Shown here: piece by piece, positions 6,866 to 7,146 of the stretch
Numbering within the stretch: position 1 is the first letter of the stretch
How the letters are laid out: each line of letters starts with the position of its first letter
From: Sedimenticola sp.
GTDB taxonomy: Bacteria > Pseudomonadota > Gammaproteobacteria > Chromatiales > Chromatiaceae
Assembly: GCA_030590525.1 (NCBI GenBank)
Contig: JAUUYI010000101.1
Coordinates: 1-7,146, forward strand
Direction of reading: 5' to 3'
DNA: 7,146 nt
Translations under genes and position numbers: made by a program
Notes under the pieces: model-generated
Told to the model about the DNA's origin: nothing
The model's input: only the letters and a program-made list of their open reading frames with translations
The model's database searches: none

Positions 6866-6954
6866 TAAAAAAGATCAATGCTTTCTAATTGGTGTGCCTT
6901 TGAGTAGATACCCTGCTATCGAACGGCTGGGAAGTCTTGAGCAGGCAGCGGCTC

Positions 6955-6980
6955 CAAAGTCAAAGTCAAAGTCAAAGTCA
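6955..6980. repeat. CAAAGT hexanucleotide tandem repeat
   Basis: Four exact copies of CAAAGT (6955-6978) plus a partial CA abut the next CGCAAAG element without a gap. Tandem hexamers of this kind can change copy number by polymerase slippage. The AAAG core is shared with the neighbouring CGCAAAG units, so one may have arisen from the other. Confidence 0.85.
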
Positions 6981-7016
6981 TTCTCGCGCAAAGGCGCAAA
7001 GACGCAAAGGAAAGAC
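6981..7016. repeat. CGCAAAG-type intergenic repeat, copy 3
   Basis: TTCTCGCG is followed by CGCAAAG units at 6987-6993, 6995-7001 and 7003-7009, a regular 8-nt period, and then GGAAAGAC. It is nearly identical to the copy at 6829-6865, differing by a one-base length change between the first two units and a base near the end. Both copies have the same orientation, about 150 bp apart. Confidence 0.75.
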
Positions 7017-7146
7017 AAAACAGGTTATTGTTTCGCGTGCCCTTACAACGCAGCATGTACAAGGCACCAGCATCTGATTAGGTAGTTAGCTCATCCAATA
7101 TTTCGAGAAAAGCAAAATATATAGTGTAAAAACAACCGCTAAAAGA

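Larger units (their letters stand above)
6758..7146. other. Non-coding region downstream of the operon
   Basis: These 389 nt contain the repeats listed separately and otherwise no supported gene, RNA or clear terminator. The intervals 6866-6954 and 7017-7146 show no recognisable family or coding signature; the last 60 nt are AT-rich. Short frames through the repeats translate to low-complexity Ser-Lys or Leu-Arg peptides and lack credible ribosome binding sites. Confidence 0.7.

Noticed and set aside
6548..6878. Reverse-strand frames of 102 and 71 codons with Leu-Arg-rich peptides (SLRE, RLCVLCA)
   Set aside because: They are translations of the CGCAAAG repeat plus antisense of iscX, a familiar source of false gene calls; no ribosome binding site or domain is visible.
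6955..7010. Possible CRISPR array
   Set aside because: The units are 6-8 nt with no spacers, so this is a simple tandem repeat.
6894..7085. Forward frame of 63 codons containing SKSKSKS and SRKGAKTQRK
   Set aside because: The body encodes the CAAAGT and CGCAAAG repeats; the peptide is low complexity, and the start lacks a convincing ribosome binding site.
7098..7120. ATATTT / AAATAT inverted repeat near the window end
   Set aside because: Only six A-T pairs in AT-rich DNA, well within chance.
1..7146. A previously undescribed gene system
   Set aside because: All nine supported genes belong to well-known families in a standard ISC order, and no unexplained coding sequence remains.

Overview
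The window carries a complete housekeeping iron-sulfur cluster assembly (ISC) operon of the gammaproteobacterial type, preceded by a serine acetyltransferase gene, all on the + strand. Order: cysE, iscR, iscS, iscU, iscA, hscB, hscA, fdx, iscX. Every product aligns over nearly its full length with its Escherichia coli counterpart as I remember it, and the ligand and catalytic residues I can place are present. Gene order and sequence point to a gammaproteobacterium. The cysE-iscR linkage, the fairly GC-rich coding sequence and the repeat-rich flanks would fit a sulfur-oxidising or Chromatiales-like lineage, but that placement is a guess.

Layout. Bases 1-161 hold a short palindromic repeat and the leader of cysE. 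cysE ends at 986, and its stop codon lies inside a near-perfect IscR type 1 operator (979-1003) that overlaps a promoter for iscR. The iscR-to-iscX block then runs to 6757. The gaps before iscU (118 nt), iscA (78 nt) and hscB (72 nt) each contain an inverted repeat able to fold in the mRNA. hscB-hscA-fdx-iscX are packed with gaps of 24, 6 and 2 nt. From 6758 to the end (389 nt) I see no gene, only intergenic repeats: degenerate CGCAAAG arrays and a CAAAGT tandem run.

How the genes work together. CysE makes O-acetylserine, the precursor of cysteine. IscS takes sulfur from cysteine and passes it to the scaffold IscU. Fdx supplies electrons, IscX probably modulates IscS and iron entry, HscA and HscB drive cluster release from IscU, and IscA acts as carrier or iron donor. 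IscR, itself a [2Fe-2S] protein matured by the system, represses the operon when clusters are plentiful. The window thus links cysteine supply to cysteine use.

I found no previously undescribed gene system. The points most worth a second look are non-coding: the operator embedded in the end of cysE, the stem-loops between operon genes, a perfect 10-bp dyad inside an AT-rich patch of hscA, and the downstream repeat cluster.
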